Shown piece after piece: positions 1 through 6,263 of a DNA stretch of 10,307 bases. The number at the start of each line of letters is the position of its first letter. Positions within the stretch are counted from its first letter, which is position 1. The notes under the pieces were generated by a model. The model searched no databases, was not told the DNA's origin, and worked only from the letters and a program-made list of their open reading frames with translations. Made by a program: the position numbers and the translations under genes. The stretch is from an uncultured Eubacteriales bacterium. GTDB taxonomy: Bacteria > Bacillota > Clostridia > Oscillospirales > Oscillospiraceae. The DNA is taken from assembly GCA_900554855.1 (NCBI GenBank), contig USIZ01000029.1, positions 1-10,307 of the forward strand, in the 5' to 3' direction.

Positions 1-67
1 TCAAGCAGAAGACGGCATACGAGATAACATAATGTGACTGGAGTTCAGAGGTGTGCTCTTCCGATCT
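1..67 (+). other. Illumina P7 adapter plus index (non-genomic)
   Basis: Bases 2-25 match the Illumina P7 flow-cell primer (begins CAAGCAGAAGACGG). Bases 26-33 (AACATAAT) sit where the 8-base index belongs. Bases 34-67 match the TruSeq read-2 adapter and end in GCTCTTCCGATCT, with one mismatch at base 50 (G instead of C). Genomic sequence starts at 68. This is untrimmed library adapter assembled onto the contig end, not biology. Confidence 0.98.
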
Positions 68-344
68 CGGCCTTCTGCAGGTCGTCAGCGCTGACCAGAT
101 CAGTGACCTTCTTCTCGGTCAGATCCTTGTAAGCGGCGTCCAGAGCAGTCTTGGCGTCGCCGGTGGCGTCAGCCATGCCGGCAGTCTTGATATCGACGGT
201 GTTGCCGTCCTTATCGGTAGCGGAAACAACCTCGGGGGCCTTGTTGCTCTGAACAACGCTGGGAACAAACTCAGCTGCGGAGGCGGAGATGGCCATGGCG
301 GCCACGCACACCAGAGCAGTGATCATGGTGATAAACTTCTTCAT
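68..344 (-). CDS. Small secreted protein, C-terminus lost at contig end
   Basis: Ninety-two genuine residues remain. They begin with a clear Sec signal peptide (MKKF, then a hydrophobic stretch to about residue 22, and a likely cleavage after ASA at 21-23). A polar, Lys/Asp/Thr-rich mature region follows (AEFVPSVV..., then a DKDGNTVDIKT-like segment and an amphipathic Ala/Asp-rich helix). The start is the ATG at 342-344 with an AAAGGA Shine-Dalgarno about 11 bases upstream. The reading frame runs on into the adapter and ends in EIGRAHL-stop; those last residues are adapter translation, so the real C-terminus is unknown. It lies 67 bp downstream of a class B sortase gene on the same strand, so it could be a sortase substrate, but the part that would carry a sorting signal is missing. 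I do not recognise the family. Confidence 0.75.
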
Positions 345-385
345 GGGGCATCAAATCCTTTCGTCTCTTGCGTTATATACACATA

Positions 386-400
386 CTCTTCGCGGAAGAG
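386..400 (-). other. Small hairpin between sortase and secreted-protein genes
   Basis: CTCTTC (386-391) and GAAGAG (395-400) form a perfect 6-bp stem with a 3-base loop in the 67-bp gap. There is no following U-tract, so this is not a convincing terminator. It may be an mRNA processing or stability element between two co-transcribed genes. I see no strong promoter in this gap. Confidence 0.3.
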
Positions 401-411
401 GAATGTCTTGT

Positions 412-1188
412 TTAAACAGTATCTTCCCTTGCCACCACGAGGAAGCGGCCATTGCCGCCGCCCTTCAGGCAGGTGGAAAGAACAATCAGGTGGTCTGCGC
501 TCGTCGCGCCCACACTCTCGTCATAGCTGGAACCGATGGCGCGGACAGCGGCCAGATCATCAAGGAACTGCTGCACGCCGTCCTCAGTCTGGAAATCATA
601 GGAATACATCAGATGGCGATCATCAAAGGCGACCGCCGCAAACACAGTGTAATGGATCTCCCGCTCAGGCAGATAGACGATCACCTCTTTACTTGCGTTG
701 TAGGTCTCCTCATCAGAGTAGATCTGCTGAAGATTACCGAACATGGCGCCGCTCTTCATATGGTGGCCATAGATCGGTGTCACCCGATCGGTAAAGTCAG
801 TGCCGTTACACTCATGCTCGGTGAACAGACTTCCGTTCACATTGGAATTGCCGTCCCGGTCATGATCCAGATAGAAGGTATCATCCGTCGCACTTTGAAG
901 CAGCGGATAGCTGATATCCGTATTGGGGATCTCCAGCCAACCGTAGATATCCGGGTTCTCCGCCTTCAGCGCCTCAAAGTCGATGGGGCTGGTGTAAGGC
1001 GTCTCCTCCGGCACGTCGGAAACACTCTGCGCCGGTTCCGGCTCCGGTTCCTCCTGTGCGGGCTGAACCATAGGGGGTGCCTCCGGCTCGGCCTTTCCGA
1101 ACAGGCCGGTGCCGAACATTGCAATCAGTGCACAGGCGGCAGCACAGATGATACAGGCCGCGCTGATAATAATGTACTTCTTTTTCAC
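412..1188 (-). CDS. srtB: Class B sortase
   Basis: This 258-residue protein is a membrane-anchored cysteine transpeptidase that cleaves sorting signals and attaches proteins to peptidoglycan or pilin outside the cell. It has an N-terminal membrane anchor (about residues 5-28), a Pro/Glu-rich stalk (33-65), then the sortase fold starting with the SrtB-typical IDFEALKAENPDIYGWL. The catalytic set is visible: His142 in YGHH, Cys240 in LSTC and Arg248 in GNGRFLVVAR. Length and motif order fit class B rather than class A or C. The start is GTG (1186-1188), with GAGGGG about 9 bases upstream overlapping the end of cpsB; the gap to cpsB is 6 bp, so the two are co-transcribed. Its substrate is unknown. 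Candidates in the window are the small secreted protein downstream and the large surface protein at 6643-8997. Confidence 0.95.
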   Translation of the reverse strand: MKKKYIIISAACIICAAACALIAMFGTGLFGKAEPEAPPMVQPAQEEPEPEPAQSVSDVPEETPYTSPIDFEALKAENPDIYGWLEIPNTDISYPLLQSATDDTFYLDHDRDGNSNVNGSLFTEHECNGTDFTDRVTPIYGHHMKSGAMFGNLQQIYSDEETYNASKEVIVYLPEREIHYTVFAAVAFDDRHLMYSYDFQTEDGVQQFLDDLAAVRAIGSSYDESVGATSADHLIVLSTCLKGGGNGRFLVVAREDTV

Positions 1189-1194
1189 AGATGC

Positions 1195-1893
1195 TTACCC
1201 CTCATCTTCCAGCAGGCTGATCCCCAGCGTGTTGATGCGCCGGATCTCCCCCTGACCCATTTTCTCAAGAATGAGCTGGAACGCTCCCTCCAGCTCCGGC
1301 GGGCGGGCATCCATATTGTGGCAATCCGAACCCAGCAGATCCACCTCGCCATACTCCAGCATTTTTAGCGCATGGCGTCTGGTCTTGCGGTTCAGGAAGA
1401 AGGACGGATTGGACTGCATCAGCACGCCCTCATCCCGCAATTCCTGCCAGACCTCTTCCGGCTGCCATTGGAGGTAGCGCTCGATATGGGCCAACAGCAC
1501 CGTATAATCCGGACGGCGGTTCAGATCCAGCACGTCTTTGACCATGCGGTCGCTCCACGCGCAGAAGGGCATCTCCAGCAGAAGCACCTGCGAACCCTCC
1601 AAACGAAGTAGATCCACCTCACGCACCCGGCAGATGCCTTCAAAATACTGCACCTCGGCGCCCAGGCGGATCGCAGGCATATCGTCCGTCAACACCGCCG
1701 CGAGCTGCTCCCACGAGCGCGCGCGGCGGTGCAGGAACTCTTCGGGGGAATTCTCATTGGCATAGAAGTGAGACGTAGCAGCCAGAATATCAATTCCCTG
1801 CGCATAGCTTTCCCGCAGCATGGCTACGCTCTCGGCGCAGCTGCGGCTGCCGTCATCCATCTTGGGCAGCACATGAGAGTGAAAGTCGATCAT
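1195..1893 (-). CDS. cpsB: CpsB-type PHP-family protein-tyrosine phosphatase
   Basis: This 232-residue protein is a cytoplasmic metal-dependent phosphatase of the CpsB/CapC (YwqE) family, which dephosphorylates the tyrosine tail of the partner kinase CpsD and so tunes exopolysaccharide chain length and export. PHP metal-ligand motifs are in order: DFHSHVLPKMDDGS (His5, His7, Asp13/14), TSHF (His42), GAEVQY (Glu80), LEMPF (Glu107), LAHIERY (His136) and GSDCHN (Asp190, His192). The length is normal for the family, about 240 residues. The ATG overlaps the cpsD stop by 4 bp (ATGA). The nearest purine-rich Shine-Dalgarno candidate is distant, so translation is probably coupled to cpsD. No key residue appears to be missing. 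Confidence 0.95.
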   Translation of the reverse strand: MIDFHSHVLPKMDDGSRSCAESVAMLRESYAQGIDILAATSHFYANENSPEEFLHRRARSWEQLAAVLTDDMPAIRLGAEVQYFEGICRVREVDLLRLEGSQVLLLEMPFCAWSDRMVKDVLDLNRRPDYTVLLAHIERYLQWQPEEVWQELRDEGVLMQSNPSFFLNRKTRRHALKMLEYGEVDLLGSDCHNMDARPPELEGAFQLILEKMGQGEIRRINTLGISLLEDEG

Positions 1894-2633
1894 TTCTGTG
1901 CCGCTTTCTTTTCTCCGTAACCATAGCCGTAGCCATAGCCATACTTCTTATAGGCCTTCTTGTGCACCTCCGCATGGGTAAACACAAAGCCCAGCACCTT
2001 TGCATTAACCAGCTCAAGCTGACGCATGGCCTCCCGCAAAACGCGCTTGCGGCAGTAGCCGCGGCGCACTACGACGATCATGCCGGTGCAGCTCTTGGAA
2101 ATGACCAGCGGATCGGACACGGACGTGACCGGCGGCAGGTCAAGAATAATGTAATCAAAGCTCTTGGCATAGGTCTTGAGCACGATCTCCATCCGCTCAG
2201 AACCCAGCAGCTCGGAAGGATTCGGAGACGTGGTGCCCGCTGCGATCACATAGAGGTTGCGGTGCAGGCCGCAATGCTGAAGCGCCTCTGTGCCGCTGCA
2301 CATTCCCACCAGCAGATTGGTCAGGCCCGGCTCGCTCTGAACTTTGAGGCGCTTTGCAATCGTGGGCAGACGCAGGTCGGACTCCATCAGCAGCACCCGC
2401 TTGCCGTCCTGCACCAGTGCATAGGCCAGATTGATGGCGGTGGTGCTCTTGGCCTCGCCGGGCACGGCACTGGTCACGCCAATGATCGGGCAGCTCTCAT
2501 CGGTCACAGTCATCATGAGGTTCGTGCGCAGCAGCTTATACGCCTCGGCTCCGGCAAAACTGAGCTCATCACCGATCATATCCCGCTGCTCCGCCAGCGT
2601 CATACGCTGGATCTTCTTATCTTTTCTGCTCAT
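1890..2633 (-). CDS. cpsD: CpsD-type bacterial tyrosine kinase (BY-kinase)
   Basis: This 247-residue P-loop ATPase autophosphorylates on a C-terminal tyrosine cluster and works with the membrane adaptor CpsC to control polysaccharide polymerisation and export. Visible features: EAYKLLRTNL (30-39, oligomerisation helix typical of the family), Walker A SAVPGEAKST (55-64), Walker A' VLLMESDLR (80-88), Walker B YIILDLPP (161-168), and a tail with six tyrosines (228, 231, 233, 235, 237, 239), five of them in YG repeats. Two positions depart from the usual consensus: the last Walker A glycine is Ala61 (GEAKS, not GEGKS), and the first Walker A' acid is Glu84 rather than Asp. The ATG overlaps the cpsC stop by 4 bp. 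A strong GGGAGG Shine-Dalgarno lies inside the cpsC tail codons, about 7 bases upstream. Confidence 0.94.
   Translation of the reverse strand: MSRKDKKIQRMTLAEQRDMIGDELSFAGAEAYKLLRTNLMMTVTDESCPIIGVTSAVPGEAKSTTAINLAYALVQDGKRVLLMESDLRLPTIAKRLKVQSEPGLTNLLVGMCSGTEALQHCGLHRNLYVIAAGTTSPNPSELLGSERMEIVLKTYAKSFDYIILDLPPVTSVSDPLVISKSCTGMIVVVRRGYCRKRVLREAMRQLELVNAKVLGFVFTHAEVHKKAYKKYGYGYGYGYGEKKAAQK
1914..1943 (-). repeat. Tandem Tyr-Gly codon repeat in cpsD tail
   Basis: Five consecutive six-base units encode YGYGYGYGYG (CpsD residues 231-240), with codons alternating TAC/TAT and GGC/GGT. This is the phosphorylatable tail. A short in-frame repeat like this can gain or lose units by slippage, changing the number of tyrosines without breaking the frame. 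Confidence 0.85.
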
Positions 2634-3403
2634 GCTTTGCCTCCCTTCTTCCCTTGGCCATAGCCGTAATAACCGCCGCCGCTCTTGGAATCCAGCAGCT
2701 CCGGAATGGCCGCCAGCACCGGCAGGTCAGAGATCTCGGCAATATCCTCCTCGCCGTTGATCTGGTCGTCCGTCATAAAGCGGATGACCACATAGGCGCA
2801 GGCCAGCACCACGCCGACCAGCGCACCCAGCATAGTGTTCTTCTTAATGTCGGGCGACGCCTGTTTTGTCGCAGGAATGGCGGTCTCCACAATACGGGCA
2901 GAGCAGCCGTCGATGATGCCGGCGATCGTATCCGGCAGGACCGTTGCCAGCGCGTTGGCCAGCTTTGCGCCCTCTGCCGGATCGGCGTCGGTCACGACGA
3001 TCTCAAAGATCTCCGTGCTGTTTACCGCGCTTGCGCTGACCATCGCGGAAAGCTCCGCAACGGTGTAATCCACGCCGGTAGACTCGATGACGCTCTCCAG
3101 CACCGGGCGGGACTTCAGAATGACGATGTAGGTATCGACCAGGCTCTGAGACGCAGAAATATCAGAGGAGCTCAGGCTCACCTTGGTGTCGCCCAGCGAA
3201 ATATTGCTGTTGTTGACATACATCATCGCCCGGGACTCGTAGAGCGGGGTGACCTCAAATCTGGTATAGGCAAACGCCGCACCGCCGAGGATCAGCGCGC
3301 ACAGGATAAGCAGCCACAGCTTTTTCAATATGGCGTTCAGCAGCTTCAGGAGATCGATCTCGACCTCATCGTCTTTTTCTTTCTTGACCAAACTATTCTT
3401 CAT
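2630..3403 (-). CDS. cpsC: CpsC-type Wzz-domain membrane adaptor / chain-length regulator
   Basis: This 257-residue membrane protein is the activator partner of CpsD and sets polysaccharide chain length. The N-terminal cytoplasmic part contains EIDLLKLLNAILKKLW (15-30), the family's Wzz start. It is followed by TM1 (about 29-47), an extracytoplasmic domain (48-188) with the VTPLYESRAMMYV segment, a Pro-containing pre-membrane segment (AIPATKQASPDIKKN), TM2 (about 190-209) and a cytoplasmic tail that should touch CpsD. The last 16 residues are Gly/Tyr/Lys-rich (GGGYYGYGQGKKGGKA), echoing the YG tail of CpsD. The start is the ATG at 3401-3403; the AAGGAG Shine-Dalgarno is about 14 bases away, longer than usual, and no better in-frame start is visible. 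It is the first of the cps genes, 59 bp after the Crp-like gene. Confidence 0.93.
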   Translation of the reverse strand: MKNSLVKKEKDDEVEIDLLKLLNAILKKLWLLILCALILGGAAFAYTRFEVTPLYESRAMMYVNNSNISLGDTKVSLSSSDISASQSLVDTYIVILKSRPVLESVIESTGVDYTVAELSAMVSASAVNSTEIFEIVVTDADPAEGAKLANALATVLPDTIAGIIDGCSARIVETAIPATKQASPDIKKNTMLGALVGVVLACAYVVIRFMTDDQINGEEDIAEISDLPVLAAIPELLDSKSGGGYYGYGQGKKGGKA

Positions 3404-3445
3404 AATCGACCAAAAAACTCCTTCTTTTCAAACTTCTAATCTTCC

Positions 3446-3459
3446 CGCGGCTTTCCGCG
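3446..3459 (-). other. GC hairpin between regulator and cpsC
   Basis: CGCGG (3446-3450) and CCGCG (3455-3459) form a 5-bp stem with a 4-base loop, just after the regulator's stop codon. The following bases are not U-rich, so it is unlikely to stop all transcription. It may attenuate read-through from the regulator into cpsC. No clear promoter is seen in this 59-bp gap. Confidence 0.3.
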
Positions 3460-3462
3460 CAA

Positions 3463-4094
3463 CTACATTTCATCGGGTGCCGTAGCGTGCTCCGTCTCCT
3501 TTTCCCGCAGCTCTCTGCGCAATCGACTCAGGCTCTCCGGGGCCACGCCGATATATTCGGCAATGTACTTGCTGCTGACCCGACCGTCCAGGCCGGGATA
3601 CTCCCGGCGAAAGCGCATATAGCGATGGAACGCATCCAAGCGCCAGCGGCTCACCTTCTCGTTCCAGTGGAAGAACACAGCCCAGTCCATCATTTTCAGC
3701 CGAAGCTTCAACAGAGCAGAATTTTTCTCCTGTTCCGCAAGGAACCAGTCCGCCGGGACACACAGCAATGTCACCCAGTCGGCCGCCTCCAGACCGCACT
3801 CCATTTGCCCCGTCAGGCGGGGCGTATTGACCGGATAACCGGGCTGACGCAGGAAACAATCGGTGAAGCTCACGCCCTCATAGTCCAAAAATAGACCCGG
3901 ACAGTGCCGGAGACGATCACCATGATCTCCCGGATCGGGTCGCCCACATCAGCGATCAGCTGGCGCGGTTCAAACGCACGCAGACAGGCAGCAGCGCTGA
4001 TGCGCTCGATCAATTCCTCATCCTGCAGATCGTAAGCCGTCCGTAAAAACGCCCGGATATCTACATTTTGCAAGCCTGTCAGTCGTTCCACCAT
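3463..4094 (-). pseudogene. Crp/Fnr-family transcription regulator, frameshifted
   Basis: Two overlapping frames together encode one Crp/Fnr-like protein of about 210 residues. The first frame (3870-4094) gives the start of the cyclic-nucleotide-binding-type beta-roll (ending ...IVSGTVRVYF). The second (down to 3463) resumes with LDYEGVSFTDCF, continues through the roll and dimer helix, and ends in a winged-helix DNA-binding motif (SSKYIAEYIGVAPESLSRLR). The break is at a run of five T in the coding strand (3886-3890); one extra T would restore the frame exactly. The gene may be truly broken, or this may be a one-base assembly or sequencing error; given the untrimmed adapter at the contig end I lean to error. 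The start is the ATG at 4092-4094 with a weak G-rich Shine-Dalgarno. A strong promoter lies about 40 bp upstream. Its position suggests it controls the cps-sortase genes. The ligand is unknown. Confidence 0.85.
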
Positions 4095-4130
4095 TCATCA
4101 CCCCAGACACGGCTCCATCGCAGCCGTCTT

Positions 4131-4159
4131 ATTCTACCGCAACACACACCTTGCTTCAA
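4131..4159 (-). promoter_or_regulatory. Sigma-A-like promoter of the Crp-like gene
   Basis: On the minus strand there is TTGAAG (4154-4159), a 17-bp spacer, and TAGAAT (4131-4136). Transcription would begin near 4124, giving a 5' UTR of about 30 nt before the ATG at 4094. This is probably the main promoter for the regulator-cps-sortase unit. Confidence 0.65.
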
Positions 4160-4175
4160 GATCATCTGTCGATCA

Positions 4176-4280
4176 GCCCTTTGTTTCCGGCGTTTTCGAC
4201 AAGAGGGCCGTTTGACTCACTGTATAATTGGTGATTTCAACGCAAGCAGAGCCGCCGGTATCCCGCAGCCGTCTGCCTGC
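4176..4280 (-). other. Hairpin-rich stretch between two promoters (possible leader or small RNA)
   Basis: Two sizeable inverted repeats lie in the 170 bp between the distal and proximal promoters. The first has arms 4242-4250 and 4272-4280 (9 bp with one G-U), and its interior, GCTGC..GG paired with CC..GCGGC, continues the stem towards a small loop. The second has arms 4176-4184 and 4199-4208 (9 bp with a bulged C). TGTCGA and TCGACA in the second region could pair instead, excluding that hairpin. No reading frame here looks coding. I do not recognise a known riboswitch. A transcript from the distal promoter would carry these structures as a 5' leader or as a free small RNA. Confidence 0.35.
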
Positions 4281-4306
4281 TATCCGCATATTTTAAAGCC
4301 CGTTTT

Positions 4307-4335
4307 ATTTTACACTACAAGTGAAAAAATGTAAA
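4307..4335 (-). promoter_or_regulatory. Distal sigma-A-like promoter
   Basis: On the minus strand there is TTTACA (4330-4335), a 17-bp spacer, and TAAAAT (4307-4312), close to consensus in both hexamers and spacing. Transcription would start near 4300, over 200 bp before the Crp-like start codon. The surrounding DNA is AT-rich, which raises the chance of a coincidental match. Confidence 0.5.
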
Positions 4336-4390
4336 CATGTTTTCGTACTTTATGTCGTGTTTTATGCCATTTTAATCCAATTCCGGAATC

Positions 4391-4413
4391 AAAAAAAAAA
4401 AAAAAAAAAAAAA
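4391..4413. repeat. Run of 23 A
   Basis: Twenty-three consecutive A on the plus strand, directly preceded by the palindrome ATTCCGGAAT (4380-4389). It lies in the most AT-rich part of the window (about 4290-4560). The exact length cannot be trusted in short-read data, and the run could mark a weak assembly join. Confidence 0.95.
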
Positions 4414-4739
4414 TACAATAATAACAGCAAGTAAAACAACTATATGCCTTCTATCGCTGCACAGACAACACTTTTCAGCTCGATATGCACTTTTCAGCCA
4501 TTGATTGTGAATAAATATTCTTACCTGTAGACAAGACGATGAAACTATTACACGGACAGAAAAGGGCAAAACATCCCGCTGAATGTCCGCCCTCGGAAAA
4601 CGTCGTTTTCTGTTTTTGAGTCCACCCGCTTTCAATGCCTGATCCGGATCCGCGATCATATCCTTGGGTTCTTCCGGCCTGACGCCGAAGTGGATAAGTC
4701 CCTGGCGGAGCTGCGCGGAGTAGAGGTCGATGCGCCGGT

Positions 4740-4772
4740 CTCGAGTTCCCACTTAATTAGTAGGGACTTGAG
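4740..4772. repeat. 14-bp imperfect inverted repeat
   Basis: CTCGAGTTCCCACT (4740-4753) and AGTAGGGACTTGAG (4759-4772) flank a 5-base centre (TAATT). As RNA the arms pair over 14 positions with one mismatch and two G-U pairs. Neither side is followed by a U-tract, so it is not a standard terminator. It falls where the degraded ORF appears to shift frame. Confidence 0.6.
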
Positions 4773-4900
4773 ATCATGGTACCGCATCTCTCTTGGATAG
4801 GCAATCGTTTTTTTCTACAAAAAAAGCGAGTCTCAGCTAACCCTGTCTCCGCACATTGTTCATTTACCGCAATCGAAGCATTCATCCCGCCAAAGCAAAG

Positions 4901-4932
4901 GCCTGCCAAGGTGTTTTCACACCTTGGCAGGC
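4901..4932 (-). terminator. Terminator-like hairpin after sstT
   Basis: GCCTGCCAAGGTGT (4901-4914) and its exact complement (4919-4932) form a perfect 14-bp stem with a 4-base GAAA loop on the minus-strand RNA. It is followed only by a broken U-rich stretch (CTTTGCTTT). It sits about 33 bp after the sstT stop. Between them is a second palindrome, GGTTTAA-TT-TTAAACC (4942-4957), of unknown role. Confidence 0.8.
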
Positions 4933-4964
4933 TAATCGCAGGGTTTAATTTTAAACCACGCTTA

Positions 4965-6239
4965 TCAGGCACGGCTCTTCTTGCCGCCCAGGAAGTCAGG
5001 CAGGGCTCTGCCCTGCTTGCGCCACTGGTGATACTCGGCGGTGGCGGCAAACTCCACATCGCCGGCGGAGTTCAGCGCAGTCTCCACGGAGTCCTGGATC
5101 ACGCCGATGATGAAGCCCACGCCGACGACCTGCATGGCGACGTCGTTGGAGATACCGAACAGAGAGCAGGCCATGGGGATCAGCAGCAAGGAGCCACCGG
5201 CCACACCGGATGCACCGCAGGCGCCCAGCGCGGACATGATGGACAGCAGGATGGCGGCAGGCAAGGAGACCTGCATTCCCAGCGTGTTGGCCGCAGCCAA
5301 CGTCATAATGGTGATGGTGATGGCCGCGCCGTCCATATTGATGGTAGCGCCCAGAGGGATGGAGACGGAGTAGATGTCCTTATCGAGGTCAAGCTTCTCG
5401 CACAGAGCCATATTCACCGGGATGTTGGCGGCGGAGCTGCGGGTGAAGAAAGCGGTCAGGCCGCTCTCGCGCAGGCAGCGCAGCACCAGCGGATAGGGGT
5501 TGCAGCGCAGATAGATAAAAATGATGATCGGGTTGATGATAAACGCCATAGTCAGCATGGTGCCCACCAGCAGCAGGAGCAGTGAACCATACTGAGTGAA
5601 GATGGACAGGCCGTTTCCGGATACGTTGGTGAATACCAGACCCATGATGCCAAAGGGAGCCAGATTGATGATCCAGCGTACCACGGTGGAAACCGCATCG
5701 GCCGTGTTGCTCAGGAAGGTCTTGGTACTGTCGCTGGCCAGCTTCTTCATGGCCAGACCGAACAGGCACGCCCACAGGAGGATGCCGATGTAATTTCCGT
5801 TCATAATGGAGGCCACCGGGTTGGAGACGATGTTGCTCAGCAGGGTACGCATGACCTCGCCCAGACCCTGCGGGATCACCTCGGCCTCAGCTGCCGCGGC
5901 CAGCACCAGCGTCTGTGGGAAGAGCTTACTGGTGACCACGCTGAGAGCCGCCGCCACAAAGGTGGTGAGCATATACAACCACACCACCGTGCCGAAACGG
6001 CGGTCCAGCTTGGACGAGCCCTGCGCCAGCGCGCTGGCCACGATGACAAAGACCAGCACCGGGGCGATCCCCTTCAGCGCACCAACGAACAGGTTGCCCA
6101 GTTCCTCCAGCCAGGTCGCGCCGGGGCAGATCAGTGCCAGAAGCGCGCCGATGACCAGACCAATGGCAATGCGCAGGATCAGGCTGACGTTGTTATAGGC
6201 GGCGGCAATTTTCTTGAATGCCTTTCCGATTTGATTCAT
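4965..6239 (-). CDS. sstT: SstT-type Na+/serine-threonine symporter
   Basis: This 424-residue inner-membrane transporter belongs to the dicarboxylate/amino acid:cation symporter family (DAACS) and imports serine and threonine with Na+. The substrate-binding core motifs are present: the serine-rich re-entrant hairpin FFTRSSAANIPVNM (264-277), IPLGATINMDGAAITIT (294-310), the second hairpin CGASGVAGGSLLLIP (341-355), and DSVETALNSAGD (383-394) in the last membrane helix. The length matches SstT (about 410-425). I chose the ATG at 6237-6239 (MNQIGKAF) because AGAGAGG lies 7 bases upstream. An in-frame ATG 18 codons earlier exists, but it has no ribosome site and would translate the 5' UTR. It appears monocistronic, with its own promoter (6304-6331) and terminator (4901-4932). 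Confidence 0.95.
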   Translation of the reverse strand: MNQIGKAFKKIAAAYNNVSLILRIAIGLVIGALLALICPGATWLEELGNLFVGALKGIAPVLVFVIVASALAQGSSKLDRRFGTVVWLYMLTTFVAAALSVVTSKLFPQTLVLAAAAEAEVIPQGLGEVMRTLLSNIVSNPVASIMNGNYIGILLWACLFGLAMKKLASDSTKTFLSNTADAVSTVVRWIINLAPFGIMGLVFTNVSGNGLSIFTQYGSLLLLLVGTMLTMAFIINPIIIFIYLRCNPYPLVLRCLRESGLTAFFTRSSAANIPVNMALCEKLDLDKDIYSVSIPLGATINMDGAAITITIMTLAAANTLGMQVSLPAAILLSIMSALGACGASGVAGGSLLLIPMACSLFGISNDVAMQVVGVGFIIGVIQDSVETALNSAGDVEFAATAEYHQWRKQGRALPDFLGGKKSRA

Positions 6240-6263
6240 AACGAAACCTCTCTTCTCGATTCT

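Larger units (their letters stand above)
4372..4787 (-). pseudogene. Degraded ORF remnant, apparently frameshifted
   Basis: From the ATG at 4785-4787 one frame begins MRYHDLKSLLIKWELETG and stops at 4656. A second frame, open from 4752, continues plausibly from the same place with TRDRRIDLYSAQLRQ, then GLIHFGVRPEEPKDMIADP, to about 4630. Joined across a shift near 4738-4745, these read like one GC-rich, codon-structured N-terminus of about 55 residues. Beyond about 4620 the frame becomes low-quality and AT-rich and runs through the 23-base homopolymer to a stop at 4372. I do not recognise the family. It may be the remnant of an accessory gene; the alternative is that both short frames are chance. 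Confidence 0.3.

Noticed and set aside
289..1368. Long plus-strand open frame opposite the sortase and cpsB genes
   Set aside because: It is antisense to two genes with clear catalytic motifs, and its translation is His/Arg/Ile-rich with no recognisable pattern.
3870..3900. Programmed -1 ribosomal frameshift joining the two halves of the Crp-like regulator
   Set aside because: The zero-frame codons at the shift are TTT TGG. Slipping back would leave the tryptophan tRNA mispaired, the heptamer does not fit X-XXY-YYZ, and regulators of this family are not known to use frameshifting. A lost T is simpler.
4803..4829. T7-CTAC-A7 inverted repeat as a terminator or element end
   Set aside because: The stem is only A-T pairs beside two homopolymer runs. 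It would be weak, and it has no GC stem or partner.
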